Assembly: GCF_004379255.2 (NCBI RefSeq)
Contig: NC_056047.1
Coordinates: 23,884,293 to 23,948,292 of the forward strand
Length of the DNA stretch: 64,000 nucleotides
Source of the DNA: Salvia splendens
Lineage: Eukaryota > Streptophyta > Magnoliopsida > Lamiales > Lamiaceae
Direction of reading: 5' to 3'
Made by a program: the position numbers and the translations under genes. How positions within the stretch are numbered: the stretch's first letter is position 1; each line of letters begins with the position of its first letter. The notes beneath the pieces were generated by a model, which was not told the DNA's origin, did no database searches, and was given only the letters and a program-made list of their open reading frames with translations. Positions 1-11,815 of the stretch are shown here, piece after piece.

Positions 1-880
1 TTAGCTACTCATAGACAAATAGCAAAAACTACAAATTAAAGTAACAAAACATAAAGAAAAAACAAACAAAACCCAAGGATTAATTGTTGTGCAATCTTTA
101 GACTTCTCTTGCCTTGCTCCAATCTCCAAGAATGGTGATGGAATAATGGGTGGAGGATTTAGGGTTGGAGAATGGAGGGAGGAGCCATGAAGGCTCCCCT
201 TTTGGGGCTATGAATTGGTGAATATTATGAATTAGGTTATGGGGTGTATATAGGCTTGAAAAATGTTTAAACATGGTAAAACGTGTCCTTCAAGTAATAG
301 GAAATATGGAATTTTCGTGCCCCATAGGTAAAGGAAAATATTTGGCTTCACAAGGTAATGTCTTCTTTCCTTCTTTAAATTTCCGCCTAAATTCTGCATT
401 TGACAGCTTTGCGTGACCTTCGTAGAATGGTCATAACTTTATCCACAGAACTCCAATTGAGATGATCTTGGTACCTTTGCGACGCTCTTTCAAAGACGAA
501 GAGAATGACATATACAAAGCCAGGATCAAACTTCAGAATCGTCGGAAATATGAGTTTGAACAAGGCTGTCGTGCGCGACCGGGCCCAGCGGGCCGCTGGA
601 CAGCTCCAGAACTCTCTGGACTCGTTTCAGCGACCGCTGCATTGGGTCCAGCGGGCCGCTGGGTTGCACTTCAGTTTCAGCTTACGAATTTTGATCTTTT
701 TATGATCTTTTTCCGCTCTATTTTGCACATTTCTCATAAAACACGTCAAAATACCAAAATGGATAAAATATGTAAATAATGGACATGTAATGCAACTTTG
801 ACACTCAAAACGGACCAAATAATGACCTTAAAACAGTGAAAATCCGAGTGTATCAATGATGACGAGTATCAACACGCATG
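1..880. repeat. Non-coding repeat, probably LTR-derived
   Basis: No convincing gene is seen here; the short open frames have no family resemblance. The stretch at about 405-760 (a block containing 'aaagacgaagagaatga' and then 'aaaataccaaaat') recurs in diverged form inside the hAT element at about 1840-2090, so it is a dispersed repeat. The style of sequence resembles plant LTR-retrotransposon LTRs, but no TG..CA ends, primer-binding site or target duplication could be fixed. That identity is inference; the repeat status is seen. Confidence 0.4.
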
Positions 881-1009
881 AGATGTGGCGTATGACGCGG
901 TGGTTGAAGAGGTGGAGCGAGAAGTACAGGAGGAGGCGGAGTGTGCGGCGGCGCGGTCCCTCGTCGGATCCATCATCGGCGAACAATCCGACGTTACCAT
1001 GCCGGGGCT

Positions 1010-2990
1010 AACCAGTGGCTGATGGATGACTACTTTGCTTAAAACCCTTGTTTAACGCCAGAGCTTTTCCATCGGTGTTTTAGAATGTCTCGACTGCTCT
1101 TCCTCCATATATTGTCGTCATTGGCTGGGCGGTACAGGTGCTTCACCCTCCGACGTGATGCCAACGATAGGATCGGACTGTCGATGTTGCAGAAGTGCAC
1201 CGTTGCAATTAGGCAGCTGGCCTATGCTGGACCGACTGGCATGTTCGAGGACTACCTACATATGGGTGAGAAGACTAGCCTGGAGGTTTTGAGGCAGTTT
1301 TGTACGGGCATCAGGGCCATCTTCGGTCCAGAGTAACTACGAAAGCCAACTGCCACCGACTGCCAGATACTGCTAGATATGCATGGGAGGGTGCACGGTT
1401 TTCCATGGATGATAGACAACATAGATTGCATGCACTGGAAATGGAGAAACTACCCGCTGGCTTAGAAAGAGCAGTTCACTACCAGGTTCAAAAGCAAAAA
1501 CCCGTCGATGATCCTGGAAGCCGTTGTTGACTACCGATTGCGGATCTGGCATGCGTAACAGAGTCTAACAACGACATCAACGTTCTGCAGTCGTCACCTC
1601 TCTTCAATGAGCAGTGCCGGGGTGAGGTTCCGGAAATCAGCTTCGTGGCCAATGACAGGTAGGGATGTCAAAATAACCCGAACCCGCGGGCCGGCCCGAA
1701 TAACCCGATAAAAATACAGGGTTAGGGTTGTAATTTCGCAGCCCGAATTTAAAATCGGGCCATTCGGGCTGACCCGTTCGGGTTGTCGGGTTAGGCGGGC
1801 TGACCCGTTCGGGTTACGGGTCGGCCCATCGGGTTGAAGGCTTCTGCACATCGAGCAGTTTTTGTAACGGTCATAACTTTCTCTACAAAGCTCCGATTGA
1901 GGCGTGCAATATATCCACGCGAAGCTCTTTCGAAGACGAAGAGAATGATATGTATTAGAGGTTTATCAGACTTCAAAATCGCGAGAAACATTGACTCAAA
2001 CAAGGCTGCTGCACATCCACATATTTTGTGTACATTTTCTAATCAATTTTCTATCATTTCTCAACAAACATGTAAACATACCAAAATATAGAAATATAAT
2101 CAAAATTATCCAAGAAAACCCTCTAAAACCATGCAAAATCCAAATACGTCAACAGACTATATAAGATCACGAAAAAAATCACCATGTGGTTCATGGATTC
2201 ATAAATACTCGTATATAAAAGCTTTCTTTTAGTATATTTCCAATATAATAGTGCAAAGTGTTTTGACGCCGCTTCGTCAATGAATTATGCGTACTTTGAT
2301 GATTCTAAAAACATAGATAAATTATTATTTGACTTATTTACAGCTGGAATAAATTAAATTTGACCAATCATAATTCAAGAAAACTTAGAGTTACTCCAAT
2401 TAGCTAGCATCTTGATAATTCACTCTTCAACAATTCAAAATATTTTTGTTACATCTACGATGCACCTCTCACGTTATGAAAATTTTATTTAATTTTCTAC
2501 GAATTGATTTATGTTTGAATTTTGAAACAAAGTGTTGATTTATGTTTTAAATACATAAACATAAACATACTATTAATAGATATTTTGTAAATAATTATGT
2601 AATGAATAAGTTATTTAAATTTAAATAACTTAATCTTTTTTAAAAATATTAAAGAAAATAAAAAATATGTATTTCATTGTTGAATGATTAATTAAAAATA
2701 TGTATATAATTAAAGAAAATTTAAAATACGTATTATTTTTTGAAAATATTAAAAGAATTAAAAATACGCATTGGCCCGAATAACCCGGTGGGTTAGCCCG
2801 AAACCCGAAGGGTTAGGGTTAGGGTTAGGGTCGAACTTTTATAACCCGAAAAAATCATAACCCGAATAGCCCGTACCCGAATGGCCCGACAACCCGAATG
2901 GGTTGGCCCGAACCCGAACGGGTTGGCCCGATTGACATCCCTAATGACCGGCAGTACTCCTGTTTTGTCTCCATTTGTATCTTAAGCTCG
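1010..2990 (+). pseudogene. PIF/Harbinger transposase relic, interrupted by a hAT element
   Basis: A decayed DDE nuclease of the PIF/Harbinger (HARBI1/ALP1-like) family. Across several frames one reads the family order: NQWLMDDYFA, then stop, TPELFHRCFRMSRLLFLHI at about 1060-1115, LSMLQKCTVAIRQLAY at about 1180-1225, a catalytic-core block GFPWMIDNIDCMHWKWRNYP at about 1395-1455, PSMILEAV at about 1500-1530, and SNNDINVLQSSPLFNE at about 1560-1612. Stops fall after DDYFA, after YPLA and after RIWHA, and at least one frameshift is needed. The frame is cut after VANDR by the element at 1660-2943 and resumes as NDRQYS beyond it. No product is expected. The family match is firm; the outer ends of the parent element were not found, unless the GC-rich end at 6050-6134 belongs to a relative. 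Confidence 0.75.
1660..2943. mobile_element. Non-autonomous hAT element, 1284 bp
   Basis: Terminal inverted repeats TAGGGATGTCAA (left) and TTGACATCCCTA (right) are perfect over 12 bp. They are flanked by an 8-bp duplication, ATGACAGG at 1652-1659 and ATGACCGG at 2944-2951, with one mismatch. Eight-base duplications and this TIR are typical of hAT elements. Both ends carry arrays of the motif 'aacccgaa/ttcgggtt' (about 1675-1830 and 2775-2930), probable subterminal transposase-binding repeats. No transposase is inside. The middle holds a diverged copy of the repeat at 405-760 followed by AT-rich filler. It interrupts the PIF/Harbinger relic. Confidence 0.82.
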
Positions 2991-3099
2991 GGAAATAAAC
3001 ATTTAAAAAAAATGAAAATCCAGATTACTTGTAATTTGGGATTTGGATGGGCAGTGCAATATTATTTATTTCTGTAGTGGCTGCTAATAGTATTCCAAT

Positions 3100-3665
3100 A
3101 TAAGCTTGTATTAAATTGTGGGTTAAATTTAATTAGTAAAAAGATAATTGGATGAGGCCACATCCAAACCTCCATAGATCCCTGATTGGGCCCAAACATG
3201 AACTTAATATAAATAGGAGAATAAAGGAGAGACATAATTAATTAATTTACAGTAATAATTTTCATCCCCCTCTATTTTAGAGGAGCTCAGAAATTCTCTC
3301 AGCTTTCCTCCTTGAGATTTTTCTATCTTCTTTATTCGAGTCCTAGTATTTCGATAAGATCAACCCACACTGATTTCGAAATACTGTTCGGGAACCAGTC
3401 AGAAGATCAGTGGTCTAGTATTGAAGATCATCATCGTGGAGAAGGAACAAGCAATCGACAATTCTTTGGAGAATCAAATCGGTAACTCTAAACCGTATTA
3501 TTCATGTTTAGGATTTACTTTCTTTGAGCATGAATTATTTGCGTTCTAGTATGCAATTATATGTTTAACATGTGAATTTATTAAACGCATAATCCGTCAA
3601 ATAGATCCTTATCTGATTTATTTGTTTTGTACAAGTCTTCCGCTGTGAAGGGGCTCCAAACCCCA
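3100..3665 (+). repeat. Possible Ty1/copia LTR fragment
   Basis: The interval ends with 'acaagtcttccgctg' and a terminal 'ccaaaccccatca', wording often seen at the 3' end of plant copia LTRs. It has a promoter-like CT-rich leader around 3260-3330. No coding frame, second LTR or target duplication was found, so this is a resemblance only. A decayed host promoter is the alternative. Confidence 0.25.
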
Positions 3666-3799
3666 TCAATGATTGTACTTGTGATGGTGTGGGAATTGGA
3701 GGTCGAGACTTTGGGAATTGAGGTGTATGTGGTTGTGTAAGTGTAATGTGTTGCCTCTGTGCCTTGTGTTGTTGTCTCATATTCCTTGTGATGAAGTTT

Positions 3800-4100
3800 A
3801 TCTGAGAGAAAGCTTAGTCAACCACCCCTGTATATGGTTTGGAGGCTGTGTAAGTGTATTGTGAGGTCCCTATGTATTGTGTTTGTTGTCCATATGCCAA
3901 GTGATGAAGTTTTTCTTGGGAAATGCAAAAAAAGCCACCGCCTATGAAGGGTTTGGAGGCTGATGCCATGTGATAATACAAACACATTCACTGATTTACT
4001 TATAGAATGTACAATGACAATGATTATACAAAATACAGCATGGTATGCTTAGTAAGCCACCCATATGAAGGGTTTGGAGGCTGATGCCATGTGATGAAGC
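3800..4100. repeat. Degenerate tandem repeat (three units)
   Basis: The words 'ggtttggaggctg', 'gtgatgaagttt/ctttt' and 'aagccacc' recur at about 3775-3850, 3910-3975 and 4050-4105. They form three diverged units of roughly 120-150 bp in the 3' flank of the mariner relic. No gene is seen between 3665 and 4285. Confidence 0.5.
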
Positions 4101-4287
4101 TTTTTTATGGCAATAACAAAAAAATGCAGCATATGCACAACAAAAAAAAGAGTTTACATCTTAAACACAAACATATGTTGGTGCTTATATACTGTAAACT
4201 CCATCCCCAAATAGTATGTCTAGTACCCTATGTCATATGTCTCTCCAACATTGTTCTCAGGCATTTGTAGGTACTCAAAACTCTCTC

Positions 4288-5640
4288 TTACCAAACTCTC
4301 TTCAACACTAAGAGATAAAGGCTGCCCTCTGTTCTATGCAATCTGTCTTTGTTTAAGTGAGTGATCTTGTAGCTGTTGTTTTCATGCACTTCTAATATAG
4401 CTGTGAAACAGCTTTGCAATGTGATGAAGACTCTATTGAGAGTTTGTGTTTAGAGTTCTTTAAATGAGGTAAACACATTCCTCATCAAGTCATCTACATT
4501 TGTGGCTATTTTGTCATCTTGAAATGATTGTATGCCCCTAAAATACCCAAGGTCTAATACATTTGTGTCTGGGGAGTTAGATGGTTGGCTAATTAGATGG
4601 AATTCAAACCATCAATACTTGCAAGTGACTCAAACTGTTGGTTAGCAGCTCTTAGATGAGGTTTTGCATTATCTTGTTTGATGAATGTCTGCTTGCTTCC
4701 ATTGGCTGACCACTTGGCCTTGATTGTCAGTACAATATGTGCATGATGTGTCTATATATAATAAGTGATGACATTAATAATGTTTGATAGTAATGTGACA
4801 GAAAAAATTGGCATACCTGGTTGAGGAGACAAGCTTTCATGACTTCCTTGTTAACTGATTGAATAGGCTTTGTCTTAATTGTCCCTTTTAGTCTATTCTT
4901 TGAACTTCTTTTGGCTGGTACGTCCTCTGTAAATGGCATTAAGCCTAGTTTACCATCAAATATGGTTTCCCATCACTACCAATATGTGGCCTACTGACAT
5001 CAGCCATGGACATCACTTTAGTGATGAATCTCTTGGACTTACAGGACCTATAAGACTCATCCTCATTTGGCAAAAGGCAGTATCTGTCTGATGTCTTTGC
5101 CATGTAGAACCATTTCTCATCAATATGAGCTATGTTGTGCAATGAATGGTAAAGAAGTTTACCTTCAGCTAATGTTGGATGAATATAAGCCAGACACAAT
5201 TTCATCCTTGCAATTTTATTGGCTTGAGTCAGTGTAGATCCATCTGCCAACTGTTTATTCTTAATCCATCTCCCAACTGTTGACTTTACTTTAATCTTAG
5301 AAGCAAGCTTCCTTATTGTTGGCCTCTCAAGCATGGACATGTTTCTAACCTTTTCTTTATCTAGCATGATTTTATCTTGGTGTTGATAACCGTTTGCTTT
5401 GATTTTATCATAACAGGCTCCCTTATCTCTATTTGCTACTTGGCGATCTTCCATATTCTTATAGCTGTCCTTCTACGGATTTTGAATCTTTTGGCTGCCT
5501 CTGTAAATGAAACTCTTGGCAGCACTCCAGCTTTACTTTGTGTAGAAGAAACTGCACGAGGAGTTTCTTTTCTTAGCTGCTCAAGACGAATGAGGCCCGC
5601 TGTTGTGGCACTGCACCTGCTCCTGCTCTTGGACTAACTC
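4288..5640 (-). pseudogene. mariner-like (plant MLE) transposase, broken
   Basis: Read on the minus strand, this is a plant mariner-like transposase of the DD39D group. A helix-turn-helix part (FTEAAKRFKIRRRTAIRIW) is upstream of 5455. A 169-codon block at 5454-4945 follows with HIDEKWFYMAKTSDRYCLLP, carrying the first catalytic Asp, and then a block with AKRSSKNRLKGT. After a likely small intron (about 4820-4745) come KQDNAKPHLRAANQQFESL with the second Asp, SNSPDTNVLDLGYF with the third, and a C-terminal LNRVFITLQSC...YKITHLNKDRL ending near 4288. Stops and frameshifts lie between blocks (near 5460, 4940, 4590 and 4455), so it is dead although all three catalytic aspartates are still legible. 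No terminal repeats were identified. Mariner-like transposases are the known mobilisers of Stowaway MITEs, which abound here. Confidence 0.85.
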
Positions 5641-6049
5641 CTGCTTCTGCTCGTGGCCCAACTCTCAGACTAGCTCCTGCTCCATTGCCCAGTGATGATG
5701 GTTTTCTGAGGTTATTGACACTTTAAAAATGTTTCTTTTTTTTTGGTTGGTTAAAATTTCCTCCTTGTTTGTACATATTCCTTCCATGGAATTGGACACC
5801 TTCCCTCAGTTTTTTTGGAAATTTAAATGGAACATTTTTTTTGGTAATTCATTGTTGGCATTTTTCATTTGTTTTTGTTTTTTTTCATTTACTTGTGCAA
5901 CACCAAGTTTAATTAGTCAAATATAATCAATGAAATTTATTTAATCACAACACCATTCTCTCTTCATTCCAAAATTTAATTACATATTGCATTTATCTAA
6001 TAAATTTAAAGAAACAATCTTTACACATAAAAGTCAAAGAGGTCTCACT

Positions 6050-6134
6050 TTACGAGTCGGCGCGCTGCAACGCGTCGCGTGACGGACCCGTCTCTCCGGG
6101 ACGCCGGCGCGCCGCGTAGTGGATGCTCTAACAC
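6050..6134. mobile_element. One end of a PIF/Harbinger-type element
   Basis: A GC-rich patch in AT-rich surroundings ends in 'gtagtggatgctc' followed by 'taa'. This resembles a PIF/Harbinger TIR (compare 'gagcatctccaatgg' of the element at 11347) with a TWA target site. The matching left end was not found, so it is a partial element. The rest of 5641-6200 is AT-rich with no gene. Confidence 0.35.
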
Positions 6135-6212
6135 TTAAAAGAAATAATTGTAATGGAACATCTGTAAAAAATAATGTTCCAACCCTAATATAATGAACAG
6201 AGCAATACAATA

Positions 6213-6382
6213 TTAATCTTGCTAAATTTATTTATCAACAGCAATTTAAAGATGATATATTCCAGCTTTGAAGGAGCACTTAAAAATTACTCCCACAAAA
6301 TTAATCTTGCTAAATTTATTTATCAACAGCAATTTAAAGATGATATATTCCAGCTTTGAAGGAGCACTTAAAAATTACTCCC
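6213..6382. repeat. 88-bp direct tandem duplication
   Basis: Bases 6213-6292 and 6301-6380 are essentially identical, period 88, both starting 'ttaatcttgctaaattta' and both running to 'aaaaattactccc'. The second copy merges into the Stowaway element starting at 6378. Confidence 0.9.
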
Positions 6383-6628
6383 TCTCTCTGTCTGTGATTA
6401 GAAGTTCTATTTTTTCATTTCAGTTTGTCGGTGAATAGGAATTCCGGTTCACTTTTACTATATATAGGTCCCACATTTCACTAACTCATTTCACTCACAT
6501 TTCATTTTAAACTAACATATATAAATGAGATTCATATTCCACTAACTTTTTCTCACCTACTTTTCTTAACATTTTTTAAAACTCTGCATAAAAAAAATAA
6601 TGAGACTCATATTCGCAGACAGAGGGAG
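6378..6628. mobile_element. Stowaway MITE
   Basis: The TIRs are ctccctctctctgtctg and, at the right, cagacagagggag. They are flanked by TA on both sides (6376-6377 and 6629-6630). The interior is AT-rich without coding capacity. Between its end and 7250 only AT-rich DNA is seen. Confidence 0.75.
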
Positions 6629-7439
6629 TATCCGTGAATGATATTCAATCTCTTCCTTATTCCACTTTAATAGACTTAAAAATTTCGCTTAATGGATTGA
6701 AGAACAATTTTGGAGGGTGTGTTTCAAGAAAAACTATTTTCAAAGATTGAAGAACTTGAAGCTCTTGTCTAGAAATTTTAAAAAATAAATCCGTATTATG
6801 ATATTATTTGCCAGAAATTTTTTCGTCGGTAGGAAATAACAAACTCGAGTAAAGTTCGTGATATAATTTGTCAAGTTCAAAGTTCGCGAAATAAATCCAA
6901 CTTTTTGAGAATTTCATGATGTGAGGGGCCAATATTCCTTAATCAAATCATAACTTTTGCACATTTCTCAATTATCTCATACAATTAAAATTTTGATGAA
7001 ATTTGTTGTGACTTTTATATCTATGTCATTATATCATCACCAATTACATTGATAATCATCTAAAATTAATTATAATAATATAGAATAATATTAAATTTAT
7101 TAAGAAGTTAACCCAAATTCATAATTTAAATAATAAATTTCATCAAAATTTTAATTATATAAAATAATTGAAAAATGTAGTATAAAATTATGATTTAATT
7201 ATAAGCAATCAAGTAAATCAAAAGTTATTTAAATTGAAATTTTCTCAATTTATTAATCATTATATTGACAAAAGGGAATAAATTGAACAGCTGCTCCATT
7301 TTCCGAAGCGCACACTAACGCACTGTAGAGAGAAATCTCCCAATCCGCCAAAATAGATTCCGATCGGAAGAGGAAGCCGTCGGCGGATCGCGCCGACCGC
7401 CACCATAAGCACAAGCACAGCGCCTCTAAAAAGTCCAAG

Positions 7440-10400
7440 ATGTCCTCGTCGGAGAAGGTCAAGGCTTCGCACATCCTCATCAAGCACCAGGGCTCCCGCC
7501 GCAAGTCCTCCTGGAAGGACCCCGACGGCATCCTCATCTCCGCCACCACCCGTGACCAAGCCGCTTCCCAGCTCGAGGACCTCCGCCGAGACATCCTTGC
7601 CGGCGACGTTTCCTTCAAGGAACTCGCCACCAAGCACTCTCACTGCAGCTCCGCCAAGCGCGGCGGCGATCTCGGTCCGTTCCGATTTCTCTCATTACCC
7701 TACCTCCTCGCGCTTTTAATTCATTATTAGTACTTAGGGTTTTGCGATGAAATTAGATGGATTTTGATGCCGATTACTAGTTTTTTAAGGTCTACTAAAT
7801 TAATTAAGATACAAAATTGGGGAAAACCCCATCACCGTGTAGTATGGTCTCCAGGTAGTGGATTGGAGCTAATTGTGTTAATTCCCCTAGGTTTGGTGTT
7901 TGAATAAGGATGTCTTTTTGTACGTTGAGTCATAATTACGGAGATCACTTGCTTATAATGTGATATAGATGTTATCAAGAGTGATTCCTTGGGGAAATTT
8001 GAACACATGAATTCCATTATGCTGGTAGAATATCTGCTATTTAGATCAGTAAAATAAGCTTAAACTAGGCTACTGGTATAATTAGGCTTGGACAATAAAT
8101 GAGCAGGAGGACTACACAAGGTTCTCTTATCATCATTGTTGTTATTGTTATTCATATTATACTTCGCTGTATCTACAACAGCAATCATAGTCTGTAACTC
8201 ATTTTATATTTGTATACTAACAGGGAGCTGCATCACCACCACAGCATTATTGTTTGCTCAACTGCGTCTCTTTCATTTAGGGCTTTGAAAAATAGGTGCA
8301 TTTAAAATTACTGTGTCAGAAGAGAATACTATAGTTGTCCATAATTTGAGCTGAATAGGTACCTAGTTGGTCATGGCTGCAAATTGCTGTGAAAATGAAA
8401 GAACTCATGTAAAAGAGAACTTGGTTCTTGAACTTGCAAGCAGTAACTCACATAATGCATGCCCCAAAAAGTGCTTAAACTTGTTCTAGAAGTGCCTAAA
8501 ACTGCATTCTTTAATCTATGTGCCTTTTGAGACATTATTTATGGGACAGAGGGAGTACTAACAAGGACAAAATCGTATTTCAATAATAAACATATCTATG
8601 GAATATTACACTTTTGAATAGTGAATTGCGACAACCAATGGTTGAGTCTCCTTAAGATTATTTCTGATTGAATTATTAGCATAACTTTTCACAAGTGTTG
8701 TATGATTATTACTATTAGAAATAGTATGTGCAAGCACAATACTAAAGTTAGCCATTATCTGACTTGAACTGAACAATTAATTTTATCAGTGACACGCTGG
8801 TCTCTTTTTCCTTTCCTTTTCTGAGGAAAGTAACACACTAATCTTGGTCTCGGGCTCTCGGCTGTTTCAGCCAATGTATGGTAGCAAGTAATGCAAGCAA
8901 ATTAACAATTATAAGATTGGACTTGATCAATATTTAATTGGATAAACTACTAGTCTCTTTAATGTGTATTTTGGCATAGCATTGGCCATTGAGCCCTATC
9001 ATATGCACTTTCATCTGCCAGCGATCTTATTTTGGTGTGATTGTTTGACAGTTTTTTGTTATCTATCATTTCAATAAGGCCAAATGTACCTACCTATCTG
9101 GCCTCATAAAAGCCTATATTTTGAAATTTTCAAATCTAACATAATACATGAATATTAAAAAAAAGATACCTAATAAATTGATTTTCTTTTCAAATGTAAC
9201 CTGTGTCAACTTTCTGGCACCTTATTGTTAAGTTGGCAACTGGAATATCTTATTTCCACAATGTTAGTTATATTTCGGCTCCCAGCTTGATAATAGGGTG
9301 CTGGAAACTTAACCCGGCTTAGAATTGAAATGAAAATTAATTTATTAGGTACGTTGTTGTTATATTCATTTATTGCGTAAGATCAAAGGTTTCTATTTGG
9401 TTAGATTAGTATATTTGGCCTTTTAGTAATGGTGGTTGGATAGATCCATGGGAGTTAGACATAAATACCCATGTTCCTGATGTCTTCACACCTGTTTTAA
9501 TTTGGTTGGTTTTCCTGCTCCCCGAGCAGGACTTTTGCGTTCCTCTTTACTGGGTTCAACTCCAATTCCTATTCCAACTGTATGGCTGGCTTGCGAAATA
9601 TGCTTATTGTTCTATGTAGAATAATGATTTCTTAGACACAGATAGCCTGTTGTGGCATTAAACCTTATACATAAACTTAGTTTTGTCCAATTCTGTTGAT
9701 GTGTGCCTCAAAGCATTCTGGATGTTATTACAAGATGTACATGTTCACAGAAAAGGTTATAGTTTGTCAATCCCAATTTATGATTGCTTGCCCATTGCCC
9801 ACCCTGTGTTTGGAATTCTAGACCCCAGTGTTTTCCAAATCTCAGCTCTCTTCTTTAATATTGTCACGTTGCTAATGCAAGCTTTCCAATTCTGACATTG
9901 AAGCCTTTGTGCTAGGGTATGTCTTTAGCTTCTAACTCGATAAAGAAACATTAACATCATTCCATGTATAATTTTGGTTTTCCTTCAGTGCCTTTTCCCT
10001 GATTTCAGGATCCAAGAATAAGTTTTACCAGTTAAGAAGATTCAGTTAGCAAAGAAAAATGCAATTATTGATAGATATCTGAATATAATTGATTGAGACT
10101 TCTGCATTTTTGCCTTGTAGGCCAAGATTTTGTTACCTTGATAATCCTTGGCCCGTAGGTCCTGACACAAGGTCTTACTGAGTTATTCGGAGCTTATTTT
10201 AGGATTTAGTTTAGCTTGTATTCTCGCCTATTTATAAGGCAATGTATTGCATTTTATAGTCAACTTTTCACAATGTAGTCATTAAAGGAATTCCCCTCTG
10301 TTCTCTTCTCTTTTAGTCGACAGGTTTCTTCTTCTGTTAATGGCAGTTTTCTTCTTCCTCCATATAACTAACTGAAATTGATGCAGGCTCATTTGGAAGG

Positions 10401-10511
10401 GGTCAAATGCAAAAGCCTTTCGAAGAAGCAACATTTAGTCTTAAGGTGGGAGAGATAAGTGAGATCGTGGACACTGACAGTGGAGTTCATATCATCATGA
10501 GAACAGCCTAA
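7440..10511 (+). CDS. PIN1: Pin1-type peptidyl-prolyl cis-trans isomerase (parvulin)
   Basis: Exons are 7440-7674 and 10387-10511, separated by a 2712-bp GT-AG intron. The joint falls in a Gly codon (GGDLG/SFGRG), giving 119 aa. Pin1-type parvulins isomerise phospho-Ser/Thr-Pro bonds in regulatory proteins; plant members such as Arabidopsis Pin1At lack the WW domain and are also about 119 aa. The protein is all parvulin domain: [15 protein letters not shown] near residue 7, with the catalytic His and the basic phosphate-binding residues K-R-R, the [11 protein letters not shown] motif, and [24 protein letters not shown] and [10 protein letters not shown] at the end. The start is chosen because the family begins here. 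Upstream codons stay open in frame but have no ATG before an in-frame TAG near 7315. Exon 1 is markedly GC-rich. The long intron has no recognisable element. Confidence 0.93.
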
Positions 10512-11346
10512 TTCTTTGCATTTACCAACCAAATTTGTGTGCCATTCCAGTTTGAATTGAAGCATATAACCAGATTTTTGAGCTTCTCATTCTGATTCTA
10601 TTAGTATTTCATAATATACTTACAATCAATCAATCACTCACATGTTTGGGATATAGTAGTAGTAGTAGTATATTGTTTGCTTCGTTTCAGTTTCTTTAGC
10701 ATCATAATCTCTACGATGTTCATATTCTTTTCCGTTGCTCTTAAAAATAGATGGCCTCTTTTTACATCTGTTCCAAGCAAATTAAAAATGTTCCCTCATT
10801 TCTTAAATACCTCAAGTCTGGACTACTATTCCTCCTCTCACTAATTTCCTTTTTTCCTCCGTTAATTAACATCCTTACTTTTTACTAATACACCTTACAT
10901 TCTACTAACTCATTTCATTCATATTTTATTATAAAATTAATATATAGTATAAAAGTAGGACTCACATTCCACTTCATTTCTTAAAACCCGTGTAAGTCAC
11001 TGATGCCAATTAACTGGGGACGAGTGGAGTATTATTTATCTGGAATATCCTTTATCAAATGCCTTATTTTGCATTATCATACGTAAATTAGTTTTCTAAA
11101 TCAACAAACACATATAATTTATGAAAATCACGAATAAACTCTGGTAACTCATATTAAAAATGTCAACACAATGATATTAAAATATCAATATATAATCTCG
11201 ACAAAATTTTATTTTTAACACTGTGTTGGTGATTTACCAATTTAAGAAAGTTAGCAATTGATTTGACTGTACTCTTAGGAATACATTAACCTAATTAATT
11301 TATGCGTGACTTTTGTTCGACAGAGAAATTAATTCCCAATTAATAA
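10512..11346. other. Intergenic, with a probable decayed Stowaway copy
   Basis: This is AT-rich DNA between the parvulin and the MITE at 11347. Bases about 10828-11027 contain 'ttattataaaattaa' and 'taaaagtagga', matching the outer Stowaway element at 27817-28222, and end 'ggacgagtggag' before TA. It is therefore a diverged member of that family whose left end is unclear. About 11130-11265 contains words shared with the fold-back element at 36637. No gene is seen. Confidence 0.45.
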
Positions 11347-11719
11347 GAGCATCTCCAATGGCGGCTAGCGGACCGGTTAGCCGATTCCCGGCGCTGGCCG
11401 GTCCGCTCGCCGAACCATTGGAGTCGGCTAGCGCCAAATCGGCGAGCGGACGCCGATTCTCGGGCGCTGGCCGATCCGCTCGCCGGTCGGCTGGCCGCCA
11501 TTGTAGGCGGGTGATCGGCGAGCGATCGGCCAGCACTTTTTTTTTAAAAAAAAAATCGAAACACTATATATACGCGATTTTCACGTCCGACATGCGCCAA
11601 GTGGATGCTCATATTCGACTCTAAAATGATTTAATTGAAGAGTTGTGGGAATTTTTAGTGCTGATGAGTGGCAGGAGGAGTTGTAGCTAGTGGCTAGCTT
11701 AAAACCATTGGAGATGCTC
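11347..11719. mobile_element. PIF/Harbinger-type MITE, 373 bp
   Basis: The TIR gagcatctccaatgg is matched by ccattggagatgctc at the right end, perfect over 15 bp. Flanks are TAA (11344-11346) and CAA (11720-11722), an imperfect 3-bp target duplication of the TWA type. The left 180 bp is GC-rich with repeated 'cggcgagcgg/ggccgatccgctcgcc' words that fold on themselves. The short open frames here are by-products. It ends about 100 bp before the GMD start codon and so lies in that gene's promoter. Confidence 0.78.
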
Positions 11720-11815
11720 CAAGAGGAAGACGTAGAAGAAAAAAGGCAAAGGAAAAAAGAAAAGTAATAAATCCGACTATCAATTTCTCAACACACTCTC
11801 ATAATTTTTCCCCCA

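Noticed and set aside
2805..2830. Telomere-like 'gggttag' repeats
   Set aside because: Short, not the plant TTTAGGG unit, and part of the subterminal 'aacccgaa' array of the hAT element.
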